A stretch of DNA of 64,000 bases from Allium sativum (GCA_030737875.1 CM060915.1:363193863-363257862); one strand, 5' to 3'; positions 1 to 12,892 are shown, numbered from the stretch's first letter. Made by a program: numbers and translations. Notes: generated by a model from the letters alone, not told the origin.

Positions 1-1402
1 TCACTTCCCAATTCAGGTAGTTGAATGGACCTCCAACAGAGGAAGCCTCTTGACTTCCTTACATTCCCCTGCCTTCATCCTACACGCTAGCATCCATTTT
101 CTTCCTTTTTACCATTGCTAATTCCTCGAGCAATTCGAATCCACAAAGCTAAAAAGATGGTTGTCGTGCCCCTTCCTAGCACGCCAAAATACTGACGTCT
201 AATTTGGTCAATCAACCACTAACACCCGAATCCAGGGAATAGCAAAACAAAGAAATCACCAAATGTAGAAAAAGTAAAATGTACACAGCTTTATAGTAGT
301 ACGACAAAGCCTACCTACTTCCACTTGTTCCAATTCTATTGCTTATACTGTATGATTACAAATACAACCCAATTTCTTTGTAAGAAAAGAAGTGGTAAGA
401 ATGTGTTTTAATGGAAAGAGAGAACTCGCGTAAGAGTGCCAAAGCCCAGAATCTTATCCCTTGAAATGACAAAGTTCTCAGGTATTTGTAGGTGCTATAG
501 TGATCCGACTCGGCATACCATAGCTGCTGGAAAATCGGAGTAGTGGAGGTAATGGGCTAGGCCATGGTCAGTAAGGGAGGAAATCGAGCACGTCACACAA
601 CATGCTCGTTTCGGTTCAACATGGCCGAACCGGATCGAATCGGCATGGTCAACCCAGAACCGCCCATCTTGGAACAATGATCCCAAACCAAGGATGCACA
701 TCTTTCAAATCAAACTGAGGAAATATACTAATCAAGGAAGAAGTGTTGCTGATAAGGGTAGCTAACCCACTTGGTCATGATAGATCACATGTTTTAGTCA
801 TTTTAATTACGATCCGAAGGTCAAGGATATCCATCGTGGTTCTCTTACTTCGTTCCAGTAGTGTTTGCCAAACATTCTATTTCATTTTGGATTCTTCTCC
901 ACGTACACAATTGTTAAAGTGTTTTGGGAATTGGCAGAGAGTATGACAGGATCTTATTCTGGTCTCTCTAACAACCAAACGTTAAATTTTTCGCATCGAT
1001 TGGGAGCTTACATTTTAGTTTAGATTGAGATTGGATTTGATTTGGGGATCAAGAATTAATTTGGGAAATAGGGTTTTGGACCTTTATTTGGTAGAAATTT
1101 GGTATACTGGCAGAAAACTAAGGGATTTAGGTAAACACTATGTGTTTATTTAGAGGGAAACCTCACCAATTTGGGCCATCAAATCATCTTTCGGTCCAAT
1201 ATAGGACGTACACTCAAAATGTAGCCATAGTGTAACCAATCTAGCATATATGTTAAAAAATGTAGCCATAAAGTAACTAATCTCATCGGTAGAAATAAAG
1301 AGGCACAAAATCTCCATATTAATCAACTAGAGTCGAGTCAAGCACCCATAGGGCAAGAATGACCACCTTTGGTCGCTAGGGCTTGTGAAGTTTGACGTGA
1401 CC
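1..1402. other. Unassigned DNA left of the lone LTR
   Basis: No convincing gene was found. Open frames are short, lack recognisable motifs and have no splice-supported continuation. The stretch is moderately AT-rich and is broken at 1403 by insertion of the LTR described next. It may be ordinary intergenic DNA or an old unrecognised transposon. Confidence 0.4.
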
Positions 1403-1407
1403 CTTAT
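1403..1407 (+). repeat. 5-bp target site duplication of the lone LTR, left copy
   Basis: CTTAT directly precedes the TGTAACGACC terminus and recurs at 5745-5749 directly after GGGTCGTTACA. The perfect match fixes both element ends. Confidence 0.8.
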
Positions 1408-4400
1408 TGTAACGACCCAAAGATTTTCGGTCCAGAAAATCGACATAAATACCTTTACCATGAATTATGCCGATCTTCCAAACACTGGAACGTTTATAGA
1501 AAGAAATTAGAGGGTGAAATAAGAGGGAAAGAAATATTAGAATAGAAGAAGAAGAAGAACCAATGTACACAACTGAGTCAGAGTCTCACATCGTAGCGGA
1601 ACAAAATATAACATAGAAATAACTTTATTGAGAGCTTGAAATAACTTACAATCATCAGAGTACGTCAATAAATCTGGACAGTTATAATGGTTTGTCCTCA
1701 TATATATCACACAGTGTAATAATAACAGTATAACACTGAACTTCTTCAGCTCATTCTTGGATTTCACAGCATTCGATAACCTGAACCTACAAACCGGGCT
1801 AACCTGAGCATTACAAACGACGGGTCAGTCTAGTGAACCAGAGTGAGAAAATCTCGCAAAAGTTTATATAACAGCCATCTTGATTTTTAAAATTCAAAAA
1901 CCTTTTGAAATAAAAAGATAATAGTAAGACCAGCCCACACATAAACACGGACGGTTTTTACCTTACTATAATCCAAAACAGTTTTTGAAGTTATATCTTG
2001 TATGATATTATAATCGTGTCTAAATACAAATAAATATAATCTAGCAGAACGCTTGCATCTCATGCTCCACATATATAGTATACAAACAAAACCGCGGGCA
2101 CTTATTGGAGAATGGATTCCGACTATGACAAGGTATGGGACCACCTGCCGATAGTATATCTCTAGAGGCGAATAAACTAGGTTCAACAAGAACGTCTTGC
2201 AACCCGACCCACACATGACCGACCACTCATTTCTCTTGAGTGTATCGAATGTATATCACCAACGGTTGGGAGCTACCCACCGTTTCCCGAAAAGGGACAG
2301 CATCGAAATAGATTAAAGAAGCAAAAGATTTTCTCTAGATAGGTGGTTATATACCCTAATGGGAGCGACCCACATAGCCATGCTGCCTGCCCGATTTTTT
2401 TCATTTATCGGTTGTGAGGCTTGAGGCCAGAATTTACTTTGAAACATATGATCGCCATTCACTTTGAATGCCACATCGTCAAATCCACTAGATATCGCTA
2501 ATTGACGTCCATAAGAAAAATACTCTAGTTGGGAGCTAACCAACTATGACACTTTTTGAAGAAATCAACGTACACGATCCTTTTGGAAATACTCTGTCAG
2601 ACATCCGTCCATACAAGTCATCCAGGGACAGGATGAACCGAAGGCACCCTCCTACTGCATCCAATATAGGAATCACCCCATGGATCAGTAGCGAGTAGTC
2701 CTTGCCATCCACAGATTTCAACCACGACAGAACCCCAGTATATCTCCGGGTAAAATCAGAGATTTTAAGTGGTTCTTCCGTTTTATGAAGATCTATGGTC
2801 TTCAATGCTCCATCTCGATCGTCATCTGATGTCTTCTATATTTTTGTATTTGTTGGTCGGAATGGTTTTCGAATATAAACTCGATCCAGGTCTTTCCGTA
2901 CCAACCATCGTAAAGGTCAGATTTGATAGTCGGTTACTTAACTATCAAATAAAACAGTCATTTAATAATAAAAGAAAAATAGATTTATTGGTTCAGTATT
3001 TAGCATCTCTTGGCTTCTTTAATTAAAAATAATTAAAGAATAATTAACTCAAATATCCCAATACTGGAAAAAAACATCCACTTGTTATTTTAGTATACTA
3101 AAATCGCAAAAACACTTCATTTTAATATTTGGAAAATATTCAATAATAATATCTAATACTCCTTTGACTATCATTTTCAAAATATGTAATATAGCATATT
3201 CATTTTCTAAAACTGAGGAATCAGTTTAACTTATTATTCGTAAAACGACATTACGAAAATCTCTTTTTAAATTATACTTGATATTGCCTAATTCATCGAT
3301 TACTTAATTTCTTACCAAACCTCACTCTTATTAACTTCTAATATATTTAAATACATTTTTTCCCTAACTGGGTTATTATCACAAACCCTATTACCTAATT
3401 CTTTTTACAAACTCGATTACAAATCCCTTTTTCCCATCCCCTTTCCTTTCTGGAAAATCTCAATGTCCAATTACTTACCTAATTCCACCCTTAAGTATTT
3501 CTAATTCAAAATTAACTTCTTTACTTCTCATTCGCTTTATAAACCTTGTTTTTACATCTCAGGTTTAATTTTAACTCTCTTACACCATCATTTTCCTTTA
3601 CTTAATCCAATCGTTAAGTAACCCTTCCATTTAAGCTATGAATTCGCTTAAATCTCTTTATAAGTTCATTAAGTTCAAATATAACACTTATTCATAATTT
3701 CTTCTCAAAGTTTAAATCAATTCCAGTTAATTCATCCTTTTAATTAATAAAATAATTAATTCCAATAACTTCATATAATTGTTTTCTAAGAAACACTTAA
3801 TCGAATTCTTAACCGTTAGGTTATTTCCTGCTTATCTGCTTACAATTTCTCTTAACATAAGAATTTACTTTATCAAAACAATTTAATAATAAATTATAAA
3901 CTTTTGAATAATAATAATACTCATTTTCTTTTAAAATTGCTCTATTTAAAATAATTTTTTTTTTAAAACCTGTTTTAGTTATAAAATAAATTCATAACTT
4001 CAATACGGTCGATTCACTTGACGATAAAAATCCATATTTGTATAATGTTTGACTTATGAACAGTGTGATGCCAAATTACTCAACCAATATACCCACTGGT
4101 TAAAACAAATCAAATGTTGAATTTCAATCCAACGGTATATATTTTGTATCTCAATCTACTGTATATATACAAATATATATTGCTGTAGATTTGATATATA
4201 AGTATATATATCAGTTTTGCCTAAATTTAGGGTAAAAATGTATGCATAGATTTTATTACCCTTACCTGTTCATTGTACAATATATATATTTGATTCTTCT
4301 TCCAGTTGTTCAATGTACTACACAGAATTGATGTTTACATATATGTTTTCAGTTCGGATATGCATTGTCTTGTATTGTTAGCTGTTCATCACCTTTTATA

Positions 4401-5744
4401 TAGCTGTGCCCTTTTATATTTTCTTTTAGTTGTTCATTAATCTTTTTAGAAGTTGATGTATGCGTATGTCTAGTCGTTTTTGCTGTTTAGCTATATTTTC
4501 CCTTTTTTTAAATTTCTCTATTCAGTTTATGTCTTAGGATTTAACTTTTCAGATATTATATAGTTGGTTAGATTGAAATCAAAGTGCGTAGTTTTTTTTT
4601 TCCAGAAGATGATTAATTTTCTCGAACAACTTGAAATTAAGCTGGACATATTTGTGTTTAATTTTCTGTAGATACTTCCGAAACATACCAGATCTAATTC
4701 TGAGAAGGAAGATATCCAAGCAAAAGATTTGGTGAAAGAAGAGAGAGAAGCAGCTGATCACACTTTTTGCTTAGCTGTTCATGGTCTTAATGTATGAACA
4801 TATATTTGTTTGTTCATGATTTTTTCTTCCTGTTTCTTTTTTTTCCTTTCCAGGTCAATGAATTTTTGGGGACGACTTGTTTTTGCTATTATTGAATGAA
4901 AACAGGACATGTAGAAGAAATAGGATGGACCATTATGTATTTTTTTTTTGGTTATGTAATGTACAGCCGAAGATTGAGCTATGACTTGTTTTTCTTCTTT
5001 GTATTAACATTTTTAGTTTGATGTTATATACATTCCATTTTTTTTGTGTAGCAATATTTTATTCGTTGAACGAGCGAAATGAAAGCATGTATTTAGTTCC
5101 ATATGTTTTTGTCGAACCTAGTAAAAATGCTAATGGAATATATATATTGAAAATATGGCCGGTGTTGTACATAAGTTTTGGGTCATTATGTTAAATCTCA
5201 TATAACCTCGTTACAATATGAATAAATTTCAAACAGCTAAAATTAACGATAATAAATATCATCGTATTTATTAAACAACATTTTCAATTCCAAACAATAT
5301 GGAATTTAAAGCTCAACGGTTGAAGTTGTGGGTTTATGACATCTCATTTATAAAAAAAACATTTATATTAAAATAAATCGTTATAATTTAAAAACAGTTC
5401 TATAGCGACTATTCAAAATCTTCTGTTAGCCATAACTATCAATCCATAAGCTGAAATCTCCTTTTCCTCTTCCATTATAAAATTATAATCAAATCGACTT
5501 AAACGTTCCTGTTTTCGCAGAATTCTGATTTAAAATAGCCTCTGTATATCCAATTGAAGTTCAAAACGAAATTTACGAACTGCCTCGATGTTACAGGCTC
5601 GATTTATAATTATATATAAATTATACGTCTATATATTATTTACTAAACGAAATATATATTGTAAATTCATTTAGAAATTCCAAATCGATAATTAGATAAC
5701 AAAATATATTAAATATTTAACTACCAAAAATACGGGTCGTTACA
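1408..5744 (-). mobile_element. Lone LTR of a gypsy-type retrotransposon (about 4.3 kb)
   Basis: The element begins TGTAACGACCC and ends GGGTCGTTACA, so it has TG...CA ends and 11-bp inverted termini. It is flanked on both sides by the same 5 bp, CTTAT (1403-1407 and 5745-5749), which is the duplication size expected of LTR retrotransposons. Reading the minus strand, the segment about 2450 to 2030 matches 61320-61720 of the element at the right end of the window, including a shared stretch encoding 'MVGHVW'. That element has a polypurine tract just before the same TGTAACGACC start, which fixes orientation. No gag-pol, second LTR or primer site is present, so this is best read as a solo LTR left by recombination. 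The AT-rich middle (about 4050-5210) may hold a further nested insertion that I could not delimit. Confidence 0.75.
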
Positions 5745-5749
5745 CTTAT

Positions 5750-8398
5750 AATTTTTTTTTTTTATTTAATTTCTTATTAATATTCCAACACATGTAATAC
5801 TCTCTCGCACTAACTTTGATTCTAACAAGTTACATATGCAAATTATTCAAAACACTGCTACAGATACAATGGTGCATGTCTTACAGCCTAATTTGAATTG
5901 TTTGTGAAAAATTGAATTTTAAGTTCATTCTTAACTTTTATTTACATTTTCTTATTTATTCCAAAAAAAATTAAGGTATTACAAAAGGAGTACATCATAA
6001 TAGTAGCATACATAATATATATACACACACATTTACACACGCAAAAAAAAATTATGGTCATCGTTATGCACATAGTCATACTCGTTGAATGTAGACGAAA
6101 TAATACTCAACATTAGGTATCGTATCACTACTCCCATCACGTAACTGTCATTTACATACAATTGCTTGATATTCAAACAGTTTTTCACAACTTATACATT
6201 ACATTCAATCTGCATATTACTCTATATATCGAATCCAAAGAATAGCTGAAGAAATATTATCCAAAGTTACATAAGACGTTGTATTATAAACGCTTTTATT
6301 CAAATTTCTCATCATATAGAATTAGTGACAAAATCAATATAGGGATATCACAAATTCCTATGGAAGAATAACACTATTTTATCATACTAAATCACTATGC
6401 AGCTCAACATCAACCTGAATCATTCACATCATATATGCGAGAGAGAAATGTTCAGAAAATAATATGTGAATAGTTTTTTCAACAAAATATATGTATCAAC
6501 AATTAAATAATTATTTAAAATGAATCATTAACATCATATAGTCATAGTATAATAAAATAAAAAACAAGTATGGATTAAACATACATACATATGTGTGTGT
6601 GTGTGCGCGTGCGTGTATAAGTGTGTGTATGTATATGTATTTTAGAGTTAAACACAATAATTAACTAACTTAAACCAAACATGAAATCTTCTTTATAATA
6701 TATTACTAATTTGTCTATCTTTTTGAATTTAAATGATAATTTAAATTTTAGAAATAACCTTTGAAAACTCAGCTCTTTGTTTTTAAACTACTTGTTGCAT
6801 GTAATAATATTATCTTAATTTTTAATAATTAGACGCTATTTTTAATTTTTAAAAATTATTTCTAACTTTTAACAATTACAATATAATTTTATATGTTCAT
6901 AATAAAATAAATACATTTTTAAAACTTGAATTATATATTAGATTTCATGAAATGTACTTTGAAAACTCTAAAATATCAATTAGAAATAATTTTATGAATT
7001 TATATAATTTTCCAAGATCTGTATAACGTTATTAAAATCAAAAACCATATTTCCATTAAATTAACCATATCTAAAATAAACAAATAATTATCAAATAAAA
7101 ATTCCTTTTTCCAAATATATACCATCTTTATATTTATAACTATATTTATTATTTAACTTATTAAAATGTATACATAATATAATAAATAAATAAACACAGA
7201 CATACACAATAAATTACATAGCACCAGCCAACTCCACTTGTGGACCGCAAGCAGTAAACCAATTGTTCTAAAGGATCAACCTGTTAAAGGCATTTTTGTG
7301 CTACGATCGCCTGTTTCAGGCGATCTCTTCCTCCTACAACATTCACCTCCAATTTAATGTCCAAGCAATACATCCAAGTAAATATCAACTTAGATACGAT
7401 CATATACAAAGAATTGACCGATATAGGCATATAATTGTGAGTGCATTCACCCGCCTGTACACTTGCTCCTACTTCCTCTTACTCCTCTTTAAACACTTGC
7501 GCACAACACGACGACGCTACAACAACCTCGATTTCCTACTCGCCATAGTCGTAGATTGGTGTTGAGAATCATACACTTAATTTGATGATTTTTATTCGTA
7601 ATATACAACCAGAAAACCAAAAAGTAAAGTGTCAACTAACGATCGAAAGATGATCTTCACATCTCCCAGAGCCGACCGATAGAAGACCGCAGATTGGCCA
7701 ATGATTATCAAATGACTTTGGATAATATATAAAGTACAATTTTTTTTCCTTTTATTTCTTCTGCAATAATTGCGGTATCCGTTGCGGTATATACAACACG
7801 ACTCTTCAAATGCTATACTAATAGAGATATGTAAACTATTATTTAATAAAATCTGAATGGATAATCTCAAATATGGAGATCTTCATTCCCAAATTTATAT
7901 AAATAGTTAAAGATATTTACCTATGACTAATATTTTCCTTTTTTCTTTATGCGAACGATGACGGATCTCAAATTCAAGATTCAAGATTCAGTTACTTATA
8001 AATAATCAAATATCAACTCATCCCACCGTATCTGGGAATAACCCGTGGCAGCAAAAGGCTTATAGGGATTTTTACCCAAAACTAAAATGAGCATTATTAG
8101 TGACACTCCAAATTTAAATACAGGATGATCACTTTCAAATTATTAAAGGGTGTCTCGAGCTAAAAAAATTCAAATTTTCATACAATATTACCCCCGTAAA
8201 ACGGTGATATATCGCCAAATTTAATAAGTTAAAACGGTGAAGGTGATCGTTTCACATATTTACTATATTCGGTGTTATATGACCTAAAATTAATTGGGTA
8301 AACGATCATCTTTTACTAAAATTTAAAGAGGTAATTTAAACATAACTTACTACGTTGTTAAAGGATGGTTGTATGTAACCGTACACCCCATAATATAA
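5750..8398. other. AT-rich intergenic spacer with a GT microsatellite
   Basis: I see no supported gene. There is a (GT)n/(GC) microsatellite near 6591-6630 and a 9-bp-arm hairpin (GATCGCCTG, loop TTT) at 7305-7325. Open frames around 7296-7565 and 7592-7870 have no family-like motifs and are judged chance. Confidence 0.5.
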
Positions 8399-8404
8399 GA
8401 GCAT

Positions 8405-8552
8405 CCCCAACACAGCGTGTTGGGGGACATCCCATCACGCTGGTTAGGGAAGCAACTCACCCCAACGGGGTGAGTTGCTTTTAGGGATTATCCGGCTTTT
8501 AAAAAGCCGGATAAAAAATTTGTTTTTATCCGGCTTTATAAAAGCCGGATAA
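8405..8552. repeat. Four consecutive perfect palindromes at the transposon end
   Basis: Four hairpin-forming inverted repeats lie side by side. They are 8405-8425 (9-bp arms CCCCAACAC/GTGTTGGGG), 8450-8480 (14-bp arms around AAC), 8488-8514 (13-bp arms, TTATCCGGCTTTT) and 8526-8552 (12-bp arms, TTATCCGGCTTT). The last two share the core ATCCGGCTTT. They sit directly inside the putative Harbinger terminus and 130-270 bp before the PMD start codon, so they could be transposase-binding subterminal sites or promoter structure. Confidence 0.75.
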
Positions 8553-8679
8553 CACTTCTATTAAAAAAAAAAAATCCAACCCTTCGCCGCCGCCACTCTT
8601 CTTCACCTTCCTCCTCCTTCTCCTTTCCTCCTTTCTTTTCCTGTTTCCAGCCTAGGTTTCCTTTAGAAAAAAAAAGAAT

Positions 8680-10755
8680 ATGAAACGTGTTATGAGGGCT
8701 CTTCGAGGCAGCGGTAGCCGAAGCCGGAATGTAGATCCAAGTGAAGAGCACGAAGCGGTAGAACAAAACGTTTTGAGTGAGGGTACGGAAGACCGTGAAT
8801 CACCGTCCGTTATAAGAAGACGAGTTGCTAGGAGAACCGACGTTTTGGAGTCGCACCGGGATCCAAATTTAAGACCTGATAAGCAATTGGCCGATTTTCG
8901 TAAGTTGGCGGATAGAGAGGAGCACGTCAGCACGTTAGTCGACATATCGGTACGTTTTACTTATTAAATATTACTGTCGTAATGTCGGACATAAAATAAG
9001 TAAGTCTCATTTGTAATATTAGGCTCGAAGCGAGCGAACGCGTGGGTCTTGGGCTGGTGTTGTTCGTCTGTATAGTCTGATTCGTGAGTATGATACAGAT
9101 GCTACTATTCATACATTTCTCAGTAGTATTGGTTTGGGCGACTTTCTGAGTACGTATTCTCGTCGTATGTACTTACTATTACCGTTTTCTTACATTCGTT
9201 GTAACTTCATAATTATTCGTTAAATAGGTATCGAACGTCTTTTAAATAATGATGTTCAATTATGTGGTGCATTGGCTGCTTGTTGGTGGAAAACTACTCA
9301 TACATTCCACTTTGGTTTTAGGGAGATGGGAATCACACCACTAGACTTTTCTATGATTACTGGTCTTGCCATAGGCCAAGGGGCTCCTTTGCCGTATGAT
9401 GAGGTGTACCAGAACTACGTTACTCTCCGTACGTTATTTCCACATCTTAATCCAAATGACTCCATCACCAGTAATTTCCAAATTAAATGCTCTGGTATAA
9501 AACTAGCAATACAGAAATTATTGACAAAGCAACCTAAAGTTCATCATTTGGAGATTGCACGCTTATTTGTTTTGTATATGATGGGAAATTTATTTTTCAC
9601 AAATTCTTCGAGCTCATTGTCGTGTGGTTATGTGGCGGTAGTTGAACCGTTTTCATTTGATGGCAGTCCGACTGTGTATGATTGGGGAACACCTATTTTA
9701 GCATACCTGTATAGGTCATTGGATCTTCAGTGTGTCGTTCGGACTAGGGTGGGTTCGATTACTGGTTTTTGGGAGATTTTACAGTACTGGTACTTTGAGT
9801 ACTTCCACAATTTGTCTTTTCCCACCGTGGATCCATCACTATCCACTTTCTATCCTAGAGTAAGAGCGTGGAGTGTCGATAACCGTAGACTGGTGCCTGG
9901 AGGACAGGCACGACATGTATTTGCTATAGCTCACAATCAGATTGAGTTGCGGAGGACGCGTGATGCAGTTATCTGGCATCCCTTTGATGAGTCACGGGGT
10001 CTTGCTGACCCTCCGTCGGTGCATGATCTATATCTATCTTCGAGGCGGTTTCCACTAGTATCATGCCCCCTAGTTTAGGTTGTTTCTGGTACTTAGGGGA
10101 ACGTTGTTGGAGACAGATATATGATGGGGATGTTGTTCCTGATGATCCACACCCACATACAGCTATTCCCAGGGTTTATAGTACTAGTGCTTTACAGGAG
10201 CACGCAGACGTGTGGTGGCCTGTCGGTGATTTCATTCTTACTGGTAGGGATTATATTTCTTTCTGGCGTCAGTATTACTCCCCACCTCAGACCGGGAGTT
10301 TTGTGCATGCTGCATCTGTTGACTTGGTTGGCCCTTCTGCACTCCGTACTGGCGTTGAGCCCCCTTTTGTACTTGATGTTTCACAGTCCACGCAGGTTTA
10401 CCATGCCCCACAGGATCCACCTCCTCCACGCTCATCCGAGGTGCCAGACTACGGTTGGACTGTTGCAGTACCAACTACATACGGATCTGATAGGTATATT
10501 GATATACCACGGCCAGAAGTAACGGAGTATCCAGATCCAGCTGTTTTTTCTTATCAGGATCTTTATCAGATGACGTTAGGTCTGCGTCAGGCAATGTTTC
10601 GCGAGCATCAAAGGAGCATAGAAGAGTTGACTGCTCGTATGAACGAGCTGAGGAGCGCTGATGAGGAGCGGTACGGATATAGACCGACATTCGTCCCAGG
10701 CAACGACGATATTGAGGATGTGGAGATGGTGCCTGCGGATCTAGATGATGATTAG
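8680..10755 (+). CDS. Plant mobile domain (PMD; MAIN-LIKE/aminotransferase-like) protein, one frameshift
   Basis: Three exons are supported: 8680-8949, 9023-9149 and 9228 onward, with GT-AG introns of 73 and 78 bp that keep the frame. The start is the first ATG after a CT-rich leader. The joined product shows the PMD layout: a charged N-terminus, 'IGLGDFLSIERLLNNDVQL', then 'TTHTFHFGFREMGITPLDF' and 'MITGLAIG', which is the family's signature block, then 'WGTPILAYLYRSL'. Near 10058-10075 the frame shifts: the first frame stops at 10076-10078 while homology-like sequence ('CFWYLGERCWRQ') continues in the next frame from 10063 to the stop at 10753-10755. The tail is acidic (VEMVPADLDDD). PMD proteins include the Arabidopsis nuclear factors MAIN and MAIL1, and the domain is also common in plant transposons. 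A frameshift, a tiny unrecognised intron or a sequence error could explain the break. Biochemical activity is unknown. Confidence 0.75.
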
Positions 10756-11123
10756 TTGTATCTTATTTAGTAGACGTGCATGTTGTATTTGCCTGTATCT
10801 TTGTTTTACTGTGTTGTCCATTTGTAGTAGGTTATTGAACCGTATGTTTTGTATTTGTATTACCCTGTAAAGTGTACTCTGCTTGTACGTCCTTATGTGT
10901 AACCGTTGTGTTTTTTATGTTATATGCTTGTTGTGCATTATATGTAATCTGCGTGATCGTGCGTACGAGTTTTTTTATAATCACTGGATTTTATTGTGGG
11001 GTGTATTTTAAATTACTGTTTGAAATATTTAAGGAATCATAATATTGCTTACCAGAGATAACAATGAAATAAGTACTAAAATGACGATGCACATACAAGC
11101 AATATACAAATTCATTAGCCTAG
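10756..11123. other. Convergent 3' intergenic region
   Basis: This T-rich, G/T-biased stretch lies between the stop codons of the PMD gene (+) and the SANT-like gene (-). It probably holds both 3' untranslated regions. No other feature is seen. Confidence 0.4.
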
Positions 11124-11764
11124 TCAACTCCGTCTTCGGGTTATCCAAGTATAACGTAGTTTGTAGGCTTCGTACCCAACAAAATCAGTCCCGTACTCTG
11201 CAAGGTAACGAGAATCATAAGTAGCCCGATTCGTTTTAAATATGTTTTCATTTTCAACCGTCTGTATAATCATCTGGTATCTTTCACAAGTATTAACGAA
11301 ACGCCGATGAGCCATATGAATTTCAGCAGAAGTTCGTGTAGTGGTACATTTATGATGATTGTTATTTAATCTTGTTACCATGGACCAAAATTCTTCATGG
11401 GTGAACCCACCTCCATTTTGCAACAGCAGTAATTCTCTTTTATCAACTTCTATATAGCATTTCATGAGTATAAGTAAGTCATGAGAAGAGAGTTCTGTAG
11501 TAGTACCACTAGAGCTAGCATCACTTTGGTTGGGACGATTACGGTTAACCACTAGACTTGTATGTTTTTGCGTGGACGTCCTTTTGGTTTGTGAACTTGT
11601 ACTATTTTTTGAGTACCACGAACAACTTCAGTATGAACTGCTTCATCCGCCTCTTTCGCTCGTGTATCTTGAACTAAACCACCATCCTTTTCCTCCTTCT
11701 TGTTCCGTTCATACTCATCAAACATTCTATCTACGAGTTCATCACTTATTACCCAATCGTCCAT
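11124..11764 (-). CDS. AT-hook plus SANT/trihelix-like protein (possible Harbinger accessory protein), frameshifted
   Basis: Two overlapping frames on the minus strand together look like one gene. The first (11764-11552) starts MDDWVISDELVDRMF, is rich in Lys and Glu, and ends in KPKGRPRKN, a clear AT-hook (GRPRK) for minor-groove DNA binding. It stops at TAG just where the second frame (11552-11124) takes over. The second frame carries a Ser/Thr linker and a helix-rich region with 'HDLLILMKCYIEV', 'EEFWSMVTRLNNN' and 'RRFVNTCERYQMII', spaced like the Myb/SANT or trihelix-type domain of plant PIF/Harbinger accessory proteins, and ends WITRRRS. A one-base frameshift or a small intron is needed to join them. 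The N-terminus MDDW resembles the GRF gene starts (MENW, MANW), hinting at a shared leader. Domain assignment is moderate. Confidence 0.55.
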
Positions 11765-12456
11765 TTAAGCTACACAGAAACAAGAAACATATTATGTACA
11801 CACGTAATTAGGTAACCATTTAGAAGGAAAGGAGGGTACAAGTATCTCACCTTATCGTCGTGGTTGTTGTAGAACTGACAAAGTTGTAGGTATGATTGTG
11901 GGGAAGAAGGGTAAACTATTTAAACACGGGGGTTGGTTAATGGTAAAGATCTATCATCAGTAATTGAGTTGTACGATACAAACATATGACAAGACAACAC
12001 TCTTCACCACTAGGGTAACGTGCTATAGATTCTCCAGCGCATAGAAACAGCCTGACGTGACAACTCGTAACGATTATCGATGAGCCGGCGACTGCTTTCA
12101 TAAAACAAAGCCGAAATCAAGGGGACTTGTCGACCTTTATTGAAGAAAAGTCAAAAACTAGGGTCATCCCGCGGGCACTGACATGTCATAGCACATTAGT
12201 TGAAATGGTCCTTAGGTGTACACTGCTTTAACCCCAAAGGTTGCAACCATAAAGGTACGATAGAACCTAATATTTTATAAATCTTCAGTACAACCATGAA
12301 GGTACAACACTTTATGATACGATAAAACATACAATACGAATATTAAAAATCAACACTACAACCATATAGGTACAACACGTTATAATAATACATTCAAACT
12401 AAAACATAAATCTAGACTTAGGAAACATCAAATACATATTACATAAATCAAGACAC
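11765..12456. other. Intergenic DNA between two minus-strand genes
   Basis: No gene is seen. It presumably holds the promoter of the SANT-like gene on its left and the 3' region of the GRF gene on its right. Short variants of 'ACAACCAT-AAGGTACAA' recur near 12240-12375 as weak degenerate repeats. Confidence 0.35.
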
Positions 12457-12831
12457 CTACCACGGCATTGGGAAAGGTCCAGCTATAGTTTTATCCCCAA
12501 CAACCTTCTTCAAACGTTTTATTTCGGCTTGCGATTCCAGTGCATACTGACGTCCACGTTCGCACATTGGCGGGTCAATCCACTGCTTAAAATAACAACA
12601 TTCAATTTCATCCGGAAAAACCTTGTGGCCCTCGTATGCGTCACAACAAAAAAACCGACGACCGGCATCTTTTTCAGTCTCAGCGACAGCCACGACCGAT
12701 TCTTGACCACATAGGCAGATAGGGTTGGCTACAACAGTCCGCAGTGGTTCGGAAACCTTCCCTTCAAGTACTATTTCTTTTCCAGTTCGATGATTAGCGT
12801 AACCCCCATAGTTATTTTCCCAATTTTCCAT
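12457..12831 (-). CDS. GRF-type zinc-finger protein (124 aa), copy 1
   Basis: This uninterrupted small protein begins MENWENNYGGY. A single GRF-type zinc finger occupies about residues 38-88: CLCG, then GRRFFCC, then ECCYFKQWIDPPMCERG. The four ligand cysteines and the FxxWxDPP tail that define the family are all visible. A short Lys/Arg/Glu-rich helix follows (EIKRLKKVVGD), as in the small plant proteins commonly described as GRF-domain or At4g04775-like. GRF fingers bind single-stranded nucleic acid in other proteins; here the role is unknown. It is divergent from copy 2, with a duplicated intergenic segment between them, and closely resembles copy 3. Confidence 0.8.
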   Translation of the reverse strand: MENWENNYGGYANHRTGKEIVLEGKVSEPLRTVVANPICLCGQESVVAVAETEKDAGRRFFCCDAYEGHKVFPDEIECCYFKQWIDPPMCERGRQYALESQAEIKRLKKVVGDKTIAGPFPMPW

Positions 12832-12892
12832 ATCTCAATTTGTAAACGTGGAGTTAATGTTTTCTGAGCGGAAAGAGCAAAATACTTGGGGA

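Noticed and set aside
7296..7870. Two 89-92 codon frames in the AT-rich spacer
   Set aside because: No motif, no splice-linked partner, and composition like the surrounding non-coding DNA.
10121..10690. Overlapping frames on both strands within the PMD gene
   Set aside because: The PMD frame alone gives family-like sequence, and the others are shadows.
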